Shown here: piece by piece, positions 42,035 through 50,886 of the stretch
Position numbering within the stretch: position 1 is the first letter of the stretch
Layout: the number at the start of each line of letters is the position of its first letter
Source of the DNA: CAVTLG01 sp963802635
GTDB lineage: Bacteria > Chloroflexota > Ktedonobacteria > Ktedonobacterales > Ktedonobacteraceae
DNA length: 64,000 bases
Assembly (NCBI GenBank): GCA_963802635.1
Contig: CAWDJJ010000003.1
Coordinates: 62,001-126,000 of the forward strand
Direction of reading: 5' to 3'
Made by a program: the position numbers and the translations under genes
Notes under the pieces: model-generated
What the model was told of the DNA's origin: nothing
Databases searched by the model: none
Seen by the model: the letters and a program-made list of their open reading frames with translations, nothing else

Positions 42035-43180
42035 TCAATTTTTTCGGGTATCCTCAAGCAATGTGATAACAGCATCAAGGCCAGCCATCGGCTGTGGAGC
42101 TTTGCGCAAGAGATAGAGATTATTCAACACGGCATCTATCTGCACATTCCCTGGCGTGATATGTATAGCCTTTTGATAGATATCTTTCGCATCTTCTATC
42201 TTTCCCAGAGCCAAGTGAGCCAATGCAAGGTCGTAATAGTCCCAAAACATTTCAGCTTCCCCTGACTTAAGACGTCCCTGAGCAACTACCTCAGTATGCC
42301 CAAAATACATCTTGGCGTCTTCCACCTTTCCTAAATACCAGGAGAGACTGGCGAGATTGCCGAGCGCATATGAGGAGCGGGGGTTGTCATGCCAGGCACG
42401 TTCATACGAATCTACAGCCAGGAGATATTCTTCCTTGCGTCGATAAAGCCCACCGAGAATTGCCAGAGCATCATCGTTATTGGGTTCCAGCGCAATTGAT
42501 TTCTTCAGCGCGCGAATTGCCAGATCATAGTCCGCACTCTGCTTACAGGCATCGCCACGCCGCCGATACGCCAATCCCAGTTCCTTTTCTGCTCGCGCCC
42601 GACTGGCTATATCCTCTGGCTCAACGTTTTTCAGCGACACCTCAAATGCATCTATTGCTGCATCATAATCACCAATACCACTATATGTACGTCCTAAAAT
42701 ATAATTTACTTGCGTATCATTGGGTAATAAGTGCTCAACTTTGCGATAGTTTTCACGTGCTGCAAGTACATCCTTCTGCGCAAGCAATCGATCACCCAAA
42801 GTGAGATAGATCAATGCATTGCGCGTTTTATTGGCTTCTAGCTGTGTATCTTTGACACTTTTACGTAATTCCGCTGCTAATGTGCGCATCTCCGTATATG
42901 TCCTGATACCCAGAAGCGTGAAGACGGCTGCCAGTAAGGCCAGAAAGGCCAGGACCAGACCTAAGATCGCGACAAACCCATTGACGATATTCAGGATATC
43001 TTGCGCATGGGAGAGAGTATCATTGGCAGCTTGTACCGCCGTTGTTGCATCCGGGGTTGGAGTGCTGGTCAGCACATGATTATGAGCAAACACAGGGGTC
43101 ATAAGGCTTTGCGTGCAGTATATGAGAAGCGCAAGTAGCAAGGCCAGGCTAGCAGTGCAGAGTCTTCTCCACATCCACAT
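42035..43180 (-). CDS. membrane-anchored TPR protein
   Basis: 381 residues. N-terminal signal or first helix (about 5-30, LCTASLALLLALLIYCTQSL), a short Thr/Pro linker, and a second helix (about 67-92, VAILGLVLAFLALLAAVFTLL), then a coiled-coil stretch and about seven TPR units (ALIYLTLGDRLLAQKDVLAA..., LGRTYSGIGDYDAAIDAFEV, LGLAYRRRGDACKQSADYDL, LAILGGLYRRKEEYLLAVDS and others). TPRs mediate protein contacts, probably on the cytoplasmic side. Upstream partner of the SLOG gene, with which it forms a likely two-gene transcript. No enzymatic domain. Confidence 0.8.
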   Translation of the reverse strand: MWMWRRLCTASLALLLALLIYCTQSLMTPVFAHNHVLTSTPTPDATTAVQAANDTLSHAQDILNIVNGFVAILGLVLAFLALLAAVFTLLGIRTYTEMRTLAAELRKSVKDTQLEANKTRNALIYLTLGDRLLAQKDVLAARENYRKVEHLLPNDTQVNYILGRTYSGIGDYDAAIDAFEVSLKNVEPEDIASRARAEKELGLAYRRRGDACKQSADYDLAIRALKKSIALEPNNDDALAILGGLYRRKEEYLLAVDSYERAWHDNPRSSYALGNLASLSWYLGKVEDAKMYFGHTEVVAQGRLKSGEAEMFWDYYDLALAHLALGKIEDAKDIYQKAIHITPGNVQIDAVLNNLYLLRKAPQPMAGLDAVITLLEDTRKN

Positions 43181-43366
43181 ATGTTTCTGCTCCGATCTTC
43201 ATTTCTTTCATCTACATGATGTATCTCTTTGAAAAGTATGTGACACTCCTCGACAGGCTTCTCAGCATCGTCAGGGTGGTAGCCTGTCTCCGAAGAGACC
43301 ACGTCTGCAACGTGTGGGTGAAACCCTGACTGACTGAGACAACAGAGGAGCGTGTCTGCCCTACTA
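43181..43366 (-). other. possible 3' end / guide-RNA region of a deleted IS605 element
   Basis: No gene. The minus strand between the TnpB fragment and the TPR gene has hairpin-rich sequence (CAGTCAGTCAGGGTTTCACCC, GTCTCTTCGGAGAC and CTACCACCCTGACG) that could be the right end and omega-RNA region of the element. The call is positional only. Confidence 0.3.
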
Positions 43367-43750
43367 CTACTTTCCCTGCACTTGGCAGGGCGTAGATACG
43401 TATTTGCACACGGCTTGCGTGGGCCAGGAGACAAGGTAAAACTGTTTTTCTTTGTAGGGGTAGCGCATCTTCATCTCAGGATGCGCTTTGCGTAACTGAC
43501 GGGTTGTCTCCACGTTGACAAGAAAAGCGTGTGTCACCATCTGAACCGACTGACTGTGGAGCGCAAAACGTCCTTTCGTAGCTTTCCGCAACTCGTTGCG
43601 ACCGGGCCACTTGGCATGGTGCATGCGCGCCTCTTTGTGCAATGCAATACAGACATTCCATACCAACGCCGCTTCCTGCTGTGCAGAGCGTAATCGCTGA
43701 TATTGAGTGGAAGACAGGTGATTCAGTTGGTAGATTTTTACGATGTTCAT
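43367..43750 (-). pseudogene. N-terminal fragment of an IS605/IS1341-type TnpB
   Basis: 127 codons. The typical TnpB start (LNHLSSTQYQRLRSAQQEAA then VWNVCIALHKEARM; LRKATKGRFALHSQSVQMVT) with no RuvC catalytic residues, so about two thirds of the protein is missing. TnpB is an RNA-guided nuclease linked to IS200/IS605. It diverges from the TnpA fragment at 43770, which is the usual IS605 head-to-head layout. Confidence 0.7.
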
Positions 43751-43769
43751 ATGGTATATGCTATCACAT

Positions 43770-43964
43770 ATGAAACATAGTTTACAAGTGGATAAAACAA
43801 GGTATACCCACTATTCAATCGCCTATCACCTTGTATGGATTCCCAAATATCGGCGGCGTATTCTCACCGGTGAGGTACTGGTGCAAGTCGAAGCGAAACG
43901 GCTGATTGCCGAATGGTGTGAAAAGCAGGGAATGTTGGAGCAAGAGGTGGAGCAGCCCCGCTGA
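43770..43964 (+). pseudogene. N-terminal fragment of an IS200/IS605 TnpA (Y1 HUH transposase)
   Basis: 64 codons from the ATG at 43770. Reads THYSIAYHLVWIPKYRRRIL then TGEVLVQVEAKRLIAEWCEK, the standard TnpA N-terminus, but stops before the HUH metal motif and the catalytic Tyr, so it is inactive. Divergent from the TnpB fragment (19 bases between starts). A hairpin follows at 43967. Confidence 0.8.
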
Positions 43965-43966
43965 AC

Positions 43967-43996
43967 AGGCGAGTACCTCACAGTGGATGCTCGCCT
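43967..43996. repeat. hairpin after the TnpA fragment
   Basis: AGGCGAG (43967-43973) and CTCGCCT (43990-43996) pair around 16 bases. It may be an internal hairpin or the subterminal hairpin of the deleted element. Confidence 0.4.
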
Positions 43997-44103
43997 GATT
44001 GCGTCAGAAGAACCTACATATATAAGGTGCTTCCTTCCTTACACGAACAACCACACCCCTTTGATACACATTCGCTGGACTGTATGCCTATACATTTTCA
44101 CCT

Positions 44104-45342
44104 TTACTCCAGCACACGTAGGCCAATGCCTTGCCCTAATAAGGTCACGAGAACAACCCCATAGACGATACCGTCCAGGTGGTCCCGTTCCTGCAACGCA
44201 ACAGGCAGGCTCAGCACAAGTGCAATTGATAGCGCTCCACGCAATGCTGATAGCAGAAAGATCGGACGCCAGCGTGTTGGCAATAGTAGCGGACGTGGCA
44301 GACGCTGAGATTGCTGCACGACATCTTTGCGACCAATCCAGCGCGCAATCGCGTCATGCAGTGGTAACAGCAGATAAATCATTGCGCCTCGACCGATAAT
44401 GACTCCCGCCAGAGCCCACACGATCCCTCTCACAGCACTCAGCAAATGGCTTGCGCCGATCTCTACACCAAGTAAGAGGAAGAGCACAGAATTGGCAACA
44501 TAGCTCATAAACTCCCAGACATCATGCGCCGCCTCTTGCGCCTGTTCAGATAAGCCGTGCCGCCGTCCATAGCTTCCCAACACCAGCCCCACACCTACAA
44601 CTGCCAGCAGGCCCGAGGTATGCAACGCGACCCCCAGCAAATAAACACCATAGGCAACACTCACCGTCACAGCGATCTCTATCAGATGATCGCTCACTAA
44701 GCGTAGTAGATGTGCCACAAGCCAACCAATCAGCAGTCCAAGCACCAGGCCACCACTCATCAACCAGAGAAGCTCCAGGAAGAACAGCCAGAAAGCAGGC
44801 TCATGCGAAGATGCGGTCATGTCAGATGCAGTAAGCAGAAAGCCCAGCACAAGTTCAAAAACCGCCGCCGCCACGCCATCGTTGAGCAGACTTTCTCCTT
44901 CTATGATTGTACGCAAGCGATCTGTCAAGCCCAGTTGACGCAGTAATGCCAGTATAGCTACTGGGTCGGTTGGAGAGATCATCGCGCCCACTAATAGCGC
45001 CAGTAACCAGGGAAAACTCATGCCCCAATGCAACAATGCCGCCACAATCAAGAGTGAAAGCAGCAGACCAGGCCCTGCGAGGAGCAGAACCGGCAACCAA
45101 TCAGCAAGCAATAGCTCGGTGTCTACGTTCCAGGAACCTTCAAAGAGCAACGTCGGAAGGAAGAGTAGCATCACCAGATCCGGGTTCAGGTGAAGCGTAG
45201 GGAACAACGGTGAGAAGCCAATGAGCAGGCCAACAACTACTAATACCAACGTGTAAGGAAGGCGCAGGCGGCGCGAGACGAGCGCTACCACCAACGTCAC
45301 AATCAGCAGTATCACCATAAGCTGGACCTGTTGCTGTTCCAT
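44104..45342 (-). CDS. CPA1-family Na+(K+)/H+ antiporter (NhaP-like)
   Basis: 412 residues from the ATG at 45342 (AGGAGGAAA directly upstream; the longer frame runs into repeat F). About 12 transmembrane helices. Signature LVGAMISPTDPVAILALL (ion-binding Asp-Pro, about 118-135), IIEGESLLNDGVAAAVFELV (GESLxND, about 146-165) and a conserved basic residue late in the chain (SALRGALSIAL). Electroneutral exchange of monovalent cation for protons, for pH and salt balance. There is no C-terminal nucleotide-binding domain, and the chain ends soon after the last helix. It is monocistronic. Confidence 0.9.
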   Translation of the reverse strand: MEQQQVQLMVILLIVTLVVALVSRRLRLPYTLVLVVVGLLIGFSPLFPTLHLNPDLVMLLFLPTLLFEGSWNVDTELLLADWLPVLLLAGPGLLLSLLIVAALLHWGMSFPWLLALLVGAMISPTDPVAILALLRQLGLTDRLRTIIEGESLLNDGVAAAVFELVLGFLLTASDMTASSHEPAFWLFFLELLWLMSGGLVLGLLIGWLVAHLLRLVSDHLIEIAVTVSVAYGVYLLGVALHTSGLLAVVGVGLVLGSYGRRHGLSEQAQEAAHDVWEFMSYVANSVLFLLLGVEIGASHLLSAVRGIVWALAGVIIGRGAMIYLLLPLHDAIARWIGRKDVVQQSQRLPRPLLLPTRWRPIFLLSALRGALSIALVLSLPVALQERDHLDGIVYGVVLVTLLGQGIGLRVLE

Positions 45343-45397
45343 TTTCCTCCTGCCATACAAAAAGCGCCAGTAGCCGACCAGGCTTACCGGCACGTCC

Positions 45398-45492
45398 ATA
45401 CCCATAGGCATTCAGAAACGCGTTCTTATTCCGTCTGACAACGCTGCTAGAAATGTGCTCTGGCACATTTCTCATCTGAATGCAAGGTAATA
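45398..45492. repeat. dispersed palindromic repeat, copy F (reverse orientation)
   Basis: CATACCCATAGGCATTCAGAAACG at the left and TCTCATCTGAATGCAAGGTAATAC at the right, with the AGAAATGTGCTCTGGCACATTTCT inner hairpin. It begins 56 bases upstream of the antiporter start. Confidence 0.75.
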
Positions 45493-45591
45493 CAGCATCT
45501 ACAAAACACCATTTTTCTTTACTGGCAGTGTACCATATGTCGCATAGTTGCAAAAAATAGGGACAACTCTTCCATGCCCACATTTCCTGCC

Positions 45592-46236
45592 TTAACCTAC
45601 GTCCGTTGACGCTTGCAAGCTTGCCCACAAACCCAACTGGACGGGAGGTACTACTACGGAGTACCTGAATTTCTGCTTCCATTGCTCATGTCTTCTCATA
45701 AGCAATGCTTTCACCTCCTGCCGGTTCTGGCAGGCGCGTAATTCCAGATCACTGAGCCAAGACGCGATATTCTCAGCAGCATTTTTGTCAGCGTGTGCTG
45801 TGTGACCGCAAACTCTACAGTGGAACGTCCCCTGATTTGGCCTGTTTTTCCGGTCTACGTAATGGCACCCATGACATTCCTGGGAGGAATAGGCACTCTT
45901 CACGCGTGTCGCCAGTACACTGCGCTTCGTCGCGTTCCAGGTGATTTGATCGGGAATATGCGCTAAATTTGATGCTCGCATGGAGGCGTTCATGGCACGT
46001 GCCTTATGGCGCATGGAGGCCACCGAAAGCTGCTCATAAGCAAACTGACAGCCTTCGTGCTCCTCAAAACAGAGGTTGACCGCTCGGTTGATCGATTGTC
46101 TGACGTGGCGTATGAGCCGCTGCCCTGTCGCGCTGGATGTGGAAGGCAGATTGTCCTTTGGTGTGCCCTTCTTTTCTAGGCACTTCTTCACTTCATCAGT
46201 ATATTCCTTATCGAGTAGATGCGTTCGGAAACGCAC
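45592..46236 (-). pseudogene. C-terminal fragment of a TnpB (RNA-guided nuclease of IS200/IS605)
   Basis: Open frame of 214 codons. The TnpB-like part is about residues 40-190: INRAVNLCFEEHEGCQFAYEQLS (RuvC-II-like Glu), then ARVKSAYSSQECHGCHYVDR and HCRVCGHTAHADKNAAENI, i.e. the four-Cys zinc finger and the RuvC-III Asp. The RuvC-I Asp and all of the N-terminus are missing. The first about 35 residues (from a start inside hairpin 46213-46242) do not look TnpB-like. A different TnpB lineage from the 43367 fragment is likely. Confidence 0.75.
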
Positions 46237-46242
46237 CTACTC
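46213..46242. repeat. hairpin at the start of the TnpB fragment
   Basis: GAGTAG-A-TGCGTT and AACGCA-C-CTACTC pair (12 bp with one mismatch). It overlaps the ATG of the frame and resembles the subterminal hairpins recognised by TnpA, so it may be an element end. Confidence 0.5.
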
Positions 46243-46508
46243 AGTACTTCTCTCTACGAACACAAGGCCAGGCGTTGCGCCTCATCGTATCTATTACCCT
46301 GTTCACAGTATAGGTTCATCCATACTCGAAATGCTTTCACCGCATTATTGTGCTTCCAGCGTGCCCACACCAACCCCGTAGGCGGCCAAGATGCAGGTGG
46401 CTGTGGTGGGAGAAACGCATCGGCCAGTCTCGTAGGCTCTCTCAGCCCTACATTGCATGGACATCGCTGTCCATAAAAGGATATTTACTAGTTCAAGTAT
46501 AAACAGGG

Positions 46509-46536
46509 CATCCTAGTTTTTCAATAGTTTAGGATG
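46509..46536. promoter_or_regulatory. inverted repeat at the end of the GntR gene
   Basis: CATCCTA (46509-46515) and TAGGATG (46530-46536) around 14 bases of mainly T/A, two bases after the gntR stop. The half-site TAGGA is shared with the palindrome upstream of gntR, so it may be an operator, or a hairpin terminator. Confidence 0.4.
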
Positions 46537-46538
46537 TC

Positions 46539-47303
46539 TCAGTTCTTTACATCTTCTTCTTTCCATAGTGCTTCGCCTTCATATTCTTGGTGAAAGACAA
46601 AAAGGCTCGCAACTAGCACGATCCTATTCAACCAGAGTACGCTTCCATCTTTTCGGTCATAACAGGTGCGCTTTACCTCCATCACAGGCGCAGTACGCAC
46701 AACCCCAAGAAGCCCTTGCTCTTGTGCCCTTGGAAGACGCGCAATGATATCCTCTGTCATAAACATGGCGACAATCTCATGCTTGTTCTTGATGTCGAGA
46801 ACAGCGTCGTACCTGTCATTTGCTTGCATACCCGCCAATGTTTCATCATCAATAAGGCTTGCAAGGTAGTACTTTGAAGTCAGTCGGTAGTGTATCCACT
46901 TCGTTCCATCACGGCGTACTCTTGCGACATACAGCGTTCCCTCTGGTACACCAAATTCCTTAGCAAGAGCATCAGGCATCGGCTTGCGCCCCGGCTGTTC
47001 TAAGTACTCTGTTACCGGCTCAAGTCCCTGCTCTCTAAGAAAACGGACAAAAGGAATATCCCTCATAGGAACTCGACTTCTTGGAGGAGTAACAGCAAGT
47101 CGTTTACTGCTCCCGTTTCCTGAAGCAATAAGCCCTTCACCTTGTAACTGTAAGATGACTTGGTTCATCACTGAATGAGAAATGCCGAACTCGCGCTCAA
47201 GAATCAACCTTGACGGAAGGTACCCACGAACACCGTAGTCACCCCGTAGAATCTGTTGTCGTAAAAGTGCAATAGCTTCTTCTAACTTTTCTGCTTTTGC
47301 CAT
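46539..47303 (-). CDS. GntR-family transcriptional regulator (HutC/UTRA subfamily)
   Basis: 254 residues. N-terminal winged helix-turn-helix (about 1-75: LEEAIALLRQQILRGDYGVR, LILEREFGISHSVMNQVILQ) and a C-terminal UTRA effector domain (about 85-240: DIPFVRFLREQGLEPVTEYL, GTLYVARVRRDG, HYRLTSKYYL, VMEVKRTCYDRKDGSVLWLN). Binds DNA as a dimer and is released by a small ligand, unknown here. No adjacent metabolic gene is divergent, so targets may lie elsewhere. Candidate operators: palindrome 47374-47385 about 70 bases upstream, and 46509-46536. Confidence 0.85.
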   Translation of the reverse strand: MAKAEKLEEAIALLRQQILRGDYGVRGYLPSRLILEREFGISHSVMNQVILQLQGEGLIASGNGSSKRLAVTPPRSRVPMRDIPFVRFLREQGLEPVTEYLEQPGRKPMPDALAKEFGVPEGTLYVARVRRDGTKWIHYRLTSKYYLASLIDDETLAGMQANDRYDAVLDIKNKHEIVAMFMTEDIIARLPRAQEQGLLGVVRTAPVMEVKRTCYDRKDGSVLWLNRIVLVASLFVFHQEYEGEALWKEEDVKN

Positions 47304-47373
47304 ATCCCTATCCTCGTTTATCTTAATTATGGGTGTGTCCCAGGTTTCTTGACATACATTGAGACATCTTGTT

Positions 47374-47385
47374 TAGGACGTCCTA
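47374..47385. promoter_or_regulatory. perfect 12-bp palindrome, candidate GntR operator
   Basis: TAGGACGTCCTA 71 bases upstream of the gntR start. Its half TAGGA also occurs in the 46509-46536 repeat. A + strand TTGACA at 47349-47354 lies close, so the site could also control an outward transcript. Suggests autoregulation. Confidence 0.5.
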
Positions 47386-47569
47386 GTAAGTGGTATCATA
47401 ATATAACATTTATGTACCCAAAATGTAAAGGCAAGGTAGCTTAATCTCCGCTCGATTAATGTGCATAGCAGAGTGTACTGATGTTTCTCAGGATATTTTT
47501 CGCTTTTCTCTCAGAAAAAACAGTTCTTGGACACTTTCGGTGTGCCCGCTTGCTTTGGAGCGCGAGTGA

Positions 47570-48082
47570 TCATGCATCGGGGATATAAGGGATCAATCCT
47601 TTGCGGAAGGCTTCTTCCTGGATCTCACGTGGGGCGTGGCGCACATCGATGATAAAGCCGTTAACTTCGAGCATCCAGACCAGTGGATTCTGGTCAATCA
47701 TCGAGGGGATCGACCAATCAGGGTCCATCGGATACATGCCCAACAGATCGCGGATCTGCTTGGATTTGGCCTGCATCGTACTCGAACTGAGATCGAAATA
47801 CTCCCAGATCTGGCTGGCCGCAATGTGAGGTGTCTGCGAGGAATCAAAGAGGAAGTTGACCATACCCAGGGCATGGATGATCCCACAAGCCCAGGTGGTA
47901 GCCTTCCCTCGCACCAACGGGGAAGGGCGTTTCCGACACAGGGTTGCGGTGAGTTCACGGCAGAGTTGCCCATACTCGTCATTCAAGAAGGTCTGAGAGA
48001 AAGCGTCGGTGAGCTGAGTGATCTCATCAAAACGCGCCTGCATGTCCTTTGGGACATGTAGTGATGGACTCCTTTTCGACAT
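47570..48082 (-). CDS. DUF6398-like protein
   Basis: 170 residues from the ATG at 48082, preceded by AAGGAGG; the frame is open to 48211 but overlaps transposase debris. Reads SLHVPKDMQARFDEITQLTD, LVRGKATTWACGIIHALGMV, FLFDSSQTPHIAASQIWEYF, FDLSSSTMQAKSKQIRDLL and NGFIIDVRHAPREIQEEA, the pattern of the DUF6398 family (a small helical domain, often near SEC-C or plasmid pRiA4b-type proteins). It may bind nucleic acid through a helix-turn-helix-like SSSTMQAKSKQI; that is inference. No membrane or signal segments. Confidence 0.72.
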   Translation of the reverse strand: MSKRSPSLHVPKDMQARFDEITQLTDAFSQTFLNDEYGQLCRELTATLCRKRPSPLVRGKATTWACGIIHALGMVNFLFDSSQTPHIAASQIWEYFDLSSSTMQAKSKQIRDLLGMYPMDPDWSIPSMIDQNPLVWMLEVNGFIIDVRHAPREIQEEAFRKGLIPYIPDA

Positions 48083-48161
48083 ACCTGCCTCCTTCACGTC
48101 TTCATTGTAGCACATCAGCGCTGGAGGGAACAAATGAGGCACCCATTTCGTTAGGCGCAGA

Positions 48162-48939
48162 CTACGCAGCTGCAGTGACCATTGGTGGAAACTCGGTGCC
48201 ACTTGTCTCATGAGAGGCAGGAGATGCAGCCTTCCGGGAAGAGCGTCGTCTCTGATCTTTGCTGAACAGTTCCCGAGCAGCCGGATGCAGCAGGACGCGG
48301 CGTTGCAGCAGCGGAAATCCTGCCTGTCCGTAGGAACTGCGTTTGATCCACTTCACTTTATTCACGAAACCCTCAACCATGCCATTGCTCCACGCCATGC
48401 TGCATCCATTGGCAACAGCCTCCGCATCGTCAGTCAACCCATCAACAAAAGCGATTAATTCGGCAATCCCGCTGGCCCGCACGGTCGCTTTCCATTGCTC
48501 CAGTCGCACTTGCCCCTCGCGAAATCGCGAGAAGGCGGCCAAAGTCTTGCGCAAGTGTGAACACGACTGCAATGGTCTCGTTGCTCTGGATGAGCTGATC
48601 CAGATAGGCTGTTTGCTCTCTCGTACGGCTTTGTTCTGGCCTCACCATCATGAGTGCAACGCTTCGGGAAGAAGGGGGTTTGTCCCAGATGATCGTCTGT
48701 TTGGAAACCGGGCGCGCGACGTGCTGACGAAAGGGACGAAGCCGCATCTGCAGGGTACGCTGCGTCCCTGTGTATCCCTGAGTGACAATTTCCTCGTACA
48801 GCTTGGCGACGTTGTGGCATCCCTGGTTCCATCTCGAAGTCAGGTAGGAAAGGTAGGGATCAACGATGGAAGAAGAGCGAGATCGTCGTCGTGACAGAGA
48901 AGATAGAGAAGGATTTTGATACATGATAAAGAGTACCAC
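48162..48939 (-). pseudogene. ISL3-family transposase, 3' portion with a frameshift
   Basis: Two frames: 48939 to about 48530 (DPYLSYLTSRWNQGCHNVAK, LYEEIVTQGYTGTQRTLQ, SRTREQTAYLDQLIQSNETI) and about 48530-48162 (FREGQVRLEQWKATVRASGI, DDAEAVANGCSMAWSNGMVE, GFVNKVKWIKRSSYGQAGF). Together these match the C-terminal half of ISL3 (IS204/IS1001/IS1165) transposases, with the WSNGxxEGxxNxxKxxKRxxYGRA motif that holds the catalytic Glu. The N-terminal half with zinc finger and first Asp is missing. Inactive relic. No inverted repeats found. Confidence 0.8.
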
Positions 48940-49052
48940 ACGTAGAACATTGATACTCTTGCAAGACTAGGTTGTCTCTGTACCTTTTTTATTTCACTCC
49001 ATCTCTGCCTCAGCTCTCCAATGTAGCGTAAATCCTGAAAAACATCGGGTTA

Positions 49053-49710
49053 TCAGTGACTGAGTGGCGTGAGCTGTATCTGCTTCGCAAGCCCGTAGGC
49101 GGTCGGGAGATCACTGTCGCTCTCGACAAAGACACGACCGACAACGAGCACCGAATTGTTCGGCGAAGCAATCTGTGTCATTCCCTGCGGCACGGTTCCT
49201 TTCCAGCCCGGCCCGCTGATGAGGTAATCGCCAGCCTCGGTTCCCGTGGTGCGTTTGCCGACGTAGGCAAAATTAGTGCCGTCCGACGGATCAGTGAACT
49301 GCACGCTGTAGTAACGGCCCGCCATGTCCGGCACGTGCAAGACTTGCGGCCCTTTGGAGAGGTCGAGCCAGCCGCCGACGTAGAGCACGTCGTTGGTCCC
49401 TGTTGCTAATAAGCTGGCGTTTGACGCCGAGGGCGAAGAGAGAGTGGGCACCGCGTACAGCGTATTGACGGGGATTGGGTCACCGCCGAGCCCATGCTGA
49501 ACGATCGCTCTTTTGTAGGCACTGTACGTGATCGGCGGCCAAAAATAGAGGAAAACGAACGTGCCGAATCCCCATACGATGACTGCCACGACGACGAACG
49601 CAATGAGCTGGCTCCCCCCCAGCAGAGAAATGTCTGTAGACGACCCATGCGAGGATGGCCAGGATGACGAACGTAATGGGATATTTGTATTTCAGAATAA
49701 ACCTGTTCAT
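49053..49710 (-). pseudogene. DUF1254 domain protein, frameshifted at a 7-G tract
   Basis: N-terminal part (49710 to about 49620): MNRFILKYKYPITFVILAIL..., a transmembrane segment. At the coding-strand run GGGGGGG (49614-49620) the frame breaks; with six G it continues SAGGSQLIAFVVVAVIVWGF into the second helix and the DUF1254 domain (ITYSAYKRAIVQHGLGG, VLYVGGWLDLSKGPQVLHVP, YYSVQFTDPSDGTNFAYVG). Total about 218 residues. DUF1254 and DUF1214 usually occur together; the partner follows directly. A homopolymer error is quite possible. Confidence 0.78.
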
Positions 49711-49711
49711 C

Positions 49712-50315
49712 TCATTGCACTTTCATGACTGGCGGCACGTGGTACTCGCCGTCGAGGACCGCACGGCCGGGCAGATACGCGCGGAGCATCAGCTTGAAGT
49801 TGCCTGCCGGTGCCGGCAGCCAGTTGGACTCGTGCCCAGCGGGAGCCGTGCGCTGCAGATAAATGTCGATGGAGCCATCGGCGTTCGGCACGAGGCCGGA
49901 GCGACTGCCGACGCTGTAGCGATCGATGGGGTTGCTCACCATGTACCCGACGACATCGGTCATGGTCAGCGACCAGAAGGCATCGTTCGGCGGGAGTTGT
50001 CCTTCAGGAAAATGCAGGACGTACTCGTGCTGGCCGTTGAGCCTCTGCCCCGCGCTGTCGACGGTCGTCGTCCAGTACGCAGCCTCTTGCACCACATTGA
50101 CGGCGGGCAGGACTTCTGGCGCAGGCGGCCCGCAGGAGGATGCCATTGCCGGGCTGGCCGCATTTCATGGTGGTGCTCCAACCGTTGACGGTCGTTGTCA
50201 TGGCTTTCACCACGGCGTTCATGATGATATTTGCCGTGAGAAACGCCAGCACGCCGCCGACGATGATTCCTTGCACGACGTGAGAGACTGAGAGCATGGT
50301 GAGGATAGTTGTCAT
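49712..50315 (-). pseudogene. DUF1214 domain protein with a frameshift
   Basis: N-terminal part (50315 to about 50140) has a membrane helix (VVQGIIVGGVLAFLTANIIM) and GWSTTMKCGQPGNGILLRAA. Then, in another frame, PAPEVLPAVNVVQEAAYWTT, EYVLHFPEGQLPPNDAFWSL, SNPIDRYSVGSRSGLVPNAD and SNWLPAPAGNFKLMLRAYLP, the typical DUF1214 C-terminus. The break lies near 50130-50145. Upstream of and adjacent to the DUF1254 gene (stop 1 base before its start), as in other genomes. The higher GC of this pair suggests acquisition from elsewhere. Confidence 0.75.
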
Positions 50316-50456
50316 ACCTTGAGTATACCTGTTTGCTTCGCAAATAGCCAGGCTTTTTCGCGTAACTTTTCGTTTTTCTCAGATAACTTTTTTTGTTGAG
50401 CCAAAACAACGTCAAAAGTTGATGGAAAGTCGAGAGGAAAGGCGAAAGGAAAAGTT

Positions 50457-50708
50457 ATGCGAGAAAATGAGTCTGTTTTGCTCGTTCTCTCCGTTTGTGA
50501 TGGGGAAATTATTCTTGAGAAAAGTGAAATTTTATCTGAGAAACGTCATGTACGGAAGCAAGATAGCTCAATTTTTCATTTGGTGAACATTAACCCACGG
50601 TTCGCTCTTTTTTTGTCAAATCCGCTTGCAAAGGCGAATGCGATTGCTGAGTATTCACCAATTTCGCTCGAACAAACTGGCTTGTGTGTTGGCTTCACAA
50701 GGAACTAG
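50457..50708 (+). CDS. possible small protein
   Basis: 83 codons with AAAGGAAAAG 3 bases before the ATG. Reads MRENESVLLVLSVCDGEIIL, EKSEILSEKRHVRKQDSSIF and so on. No recognised family, and it lies in a gene-free low-GC stretch (50316-50886) between the DUF1214 gene and cobA. May be chance. Confidence 0.25.
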   Translation: MRENESVLLVLSVCDGEIILEKSEILSEKRHVRKQDSSIFHLVNINPRFALFLSNPLAKANAIAEYSPISLEQTGLCVGFTRN

Positions 50709-50886
50709 CGAACGGAGGGCATTAATGTACAAAAATGTACAAAGTTTGTGGGGTAGGAACAGGATAGCTTGATGAGCTTATTAAGGTCAGTTTGCCATGT
50801 GGGGAAAAGCTGAATGAGAAGAAGCTAAAAAGGCGGAATAAAAGTTCGTATTTGGCTGTGTTTGTCCGTATTTTTTAAAACATGTT

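Noticed and set aside
42035..43180. TPR protein as part of a SLATT-type toxin
   Set aside because: Two hydrophobic helices and a SLOG neighbour invite this, but the TPR array replaces the SLATT core and no other defence gene is near.
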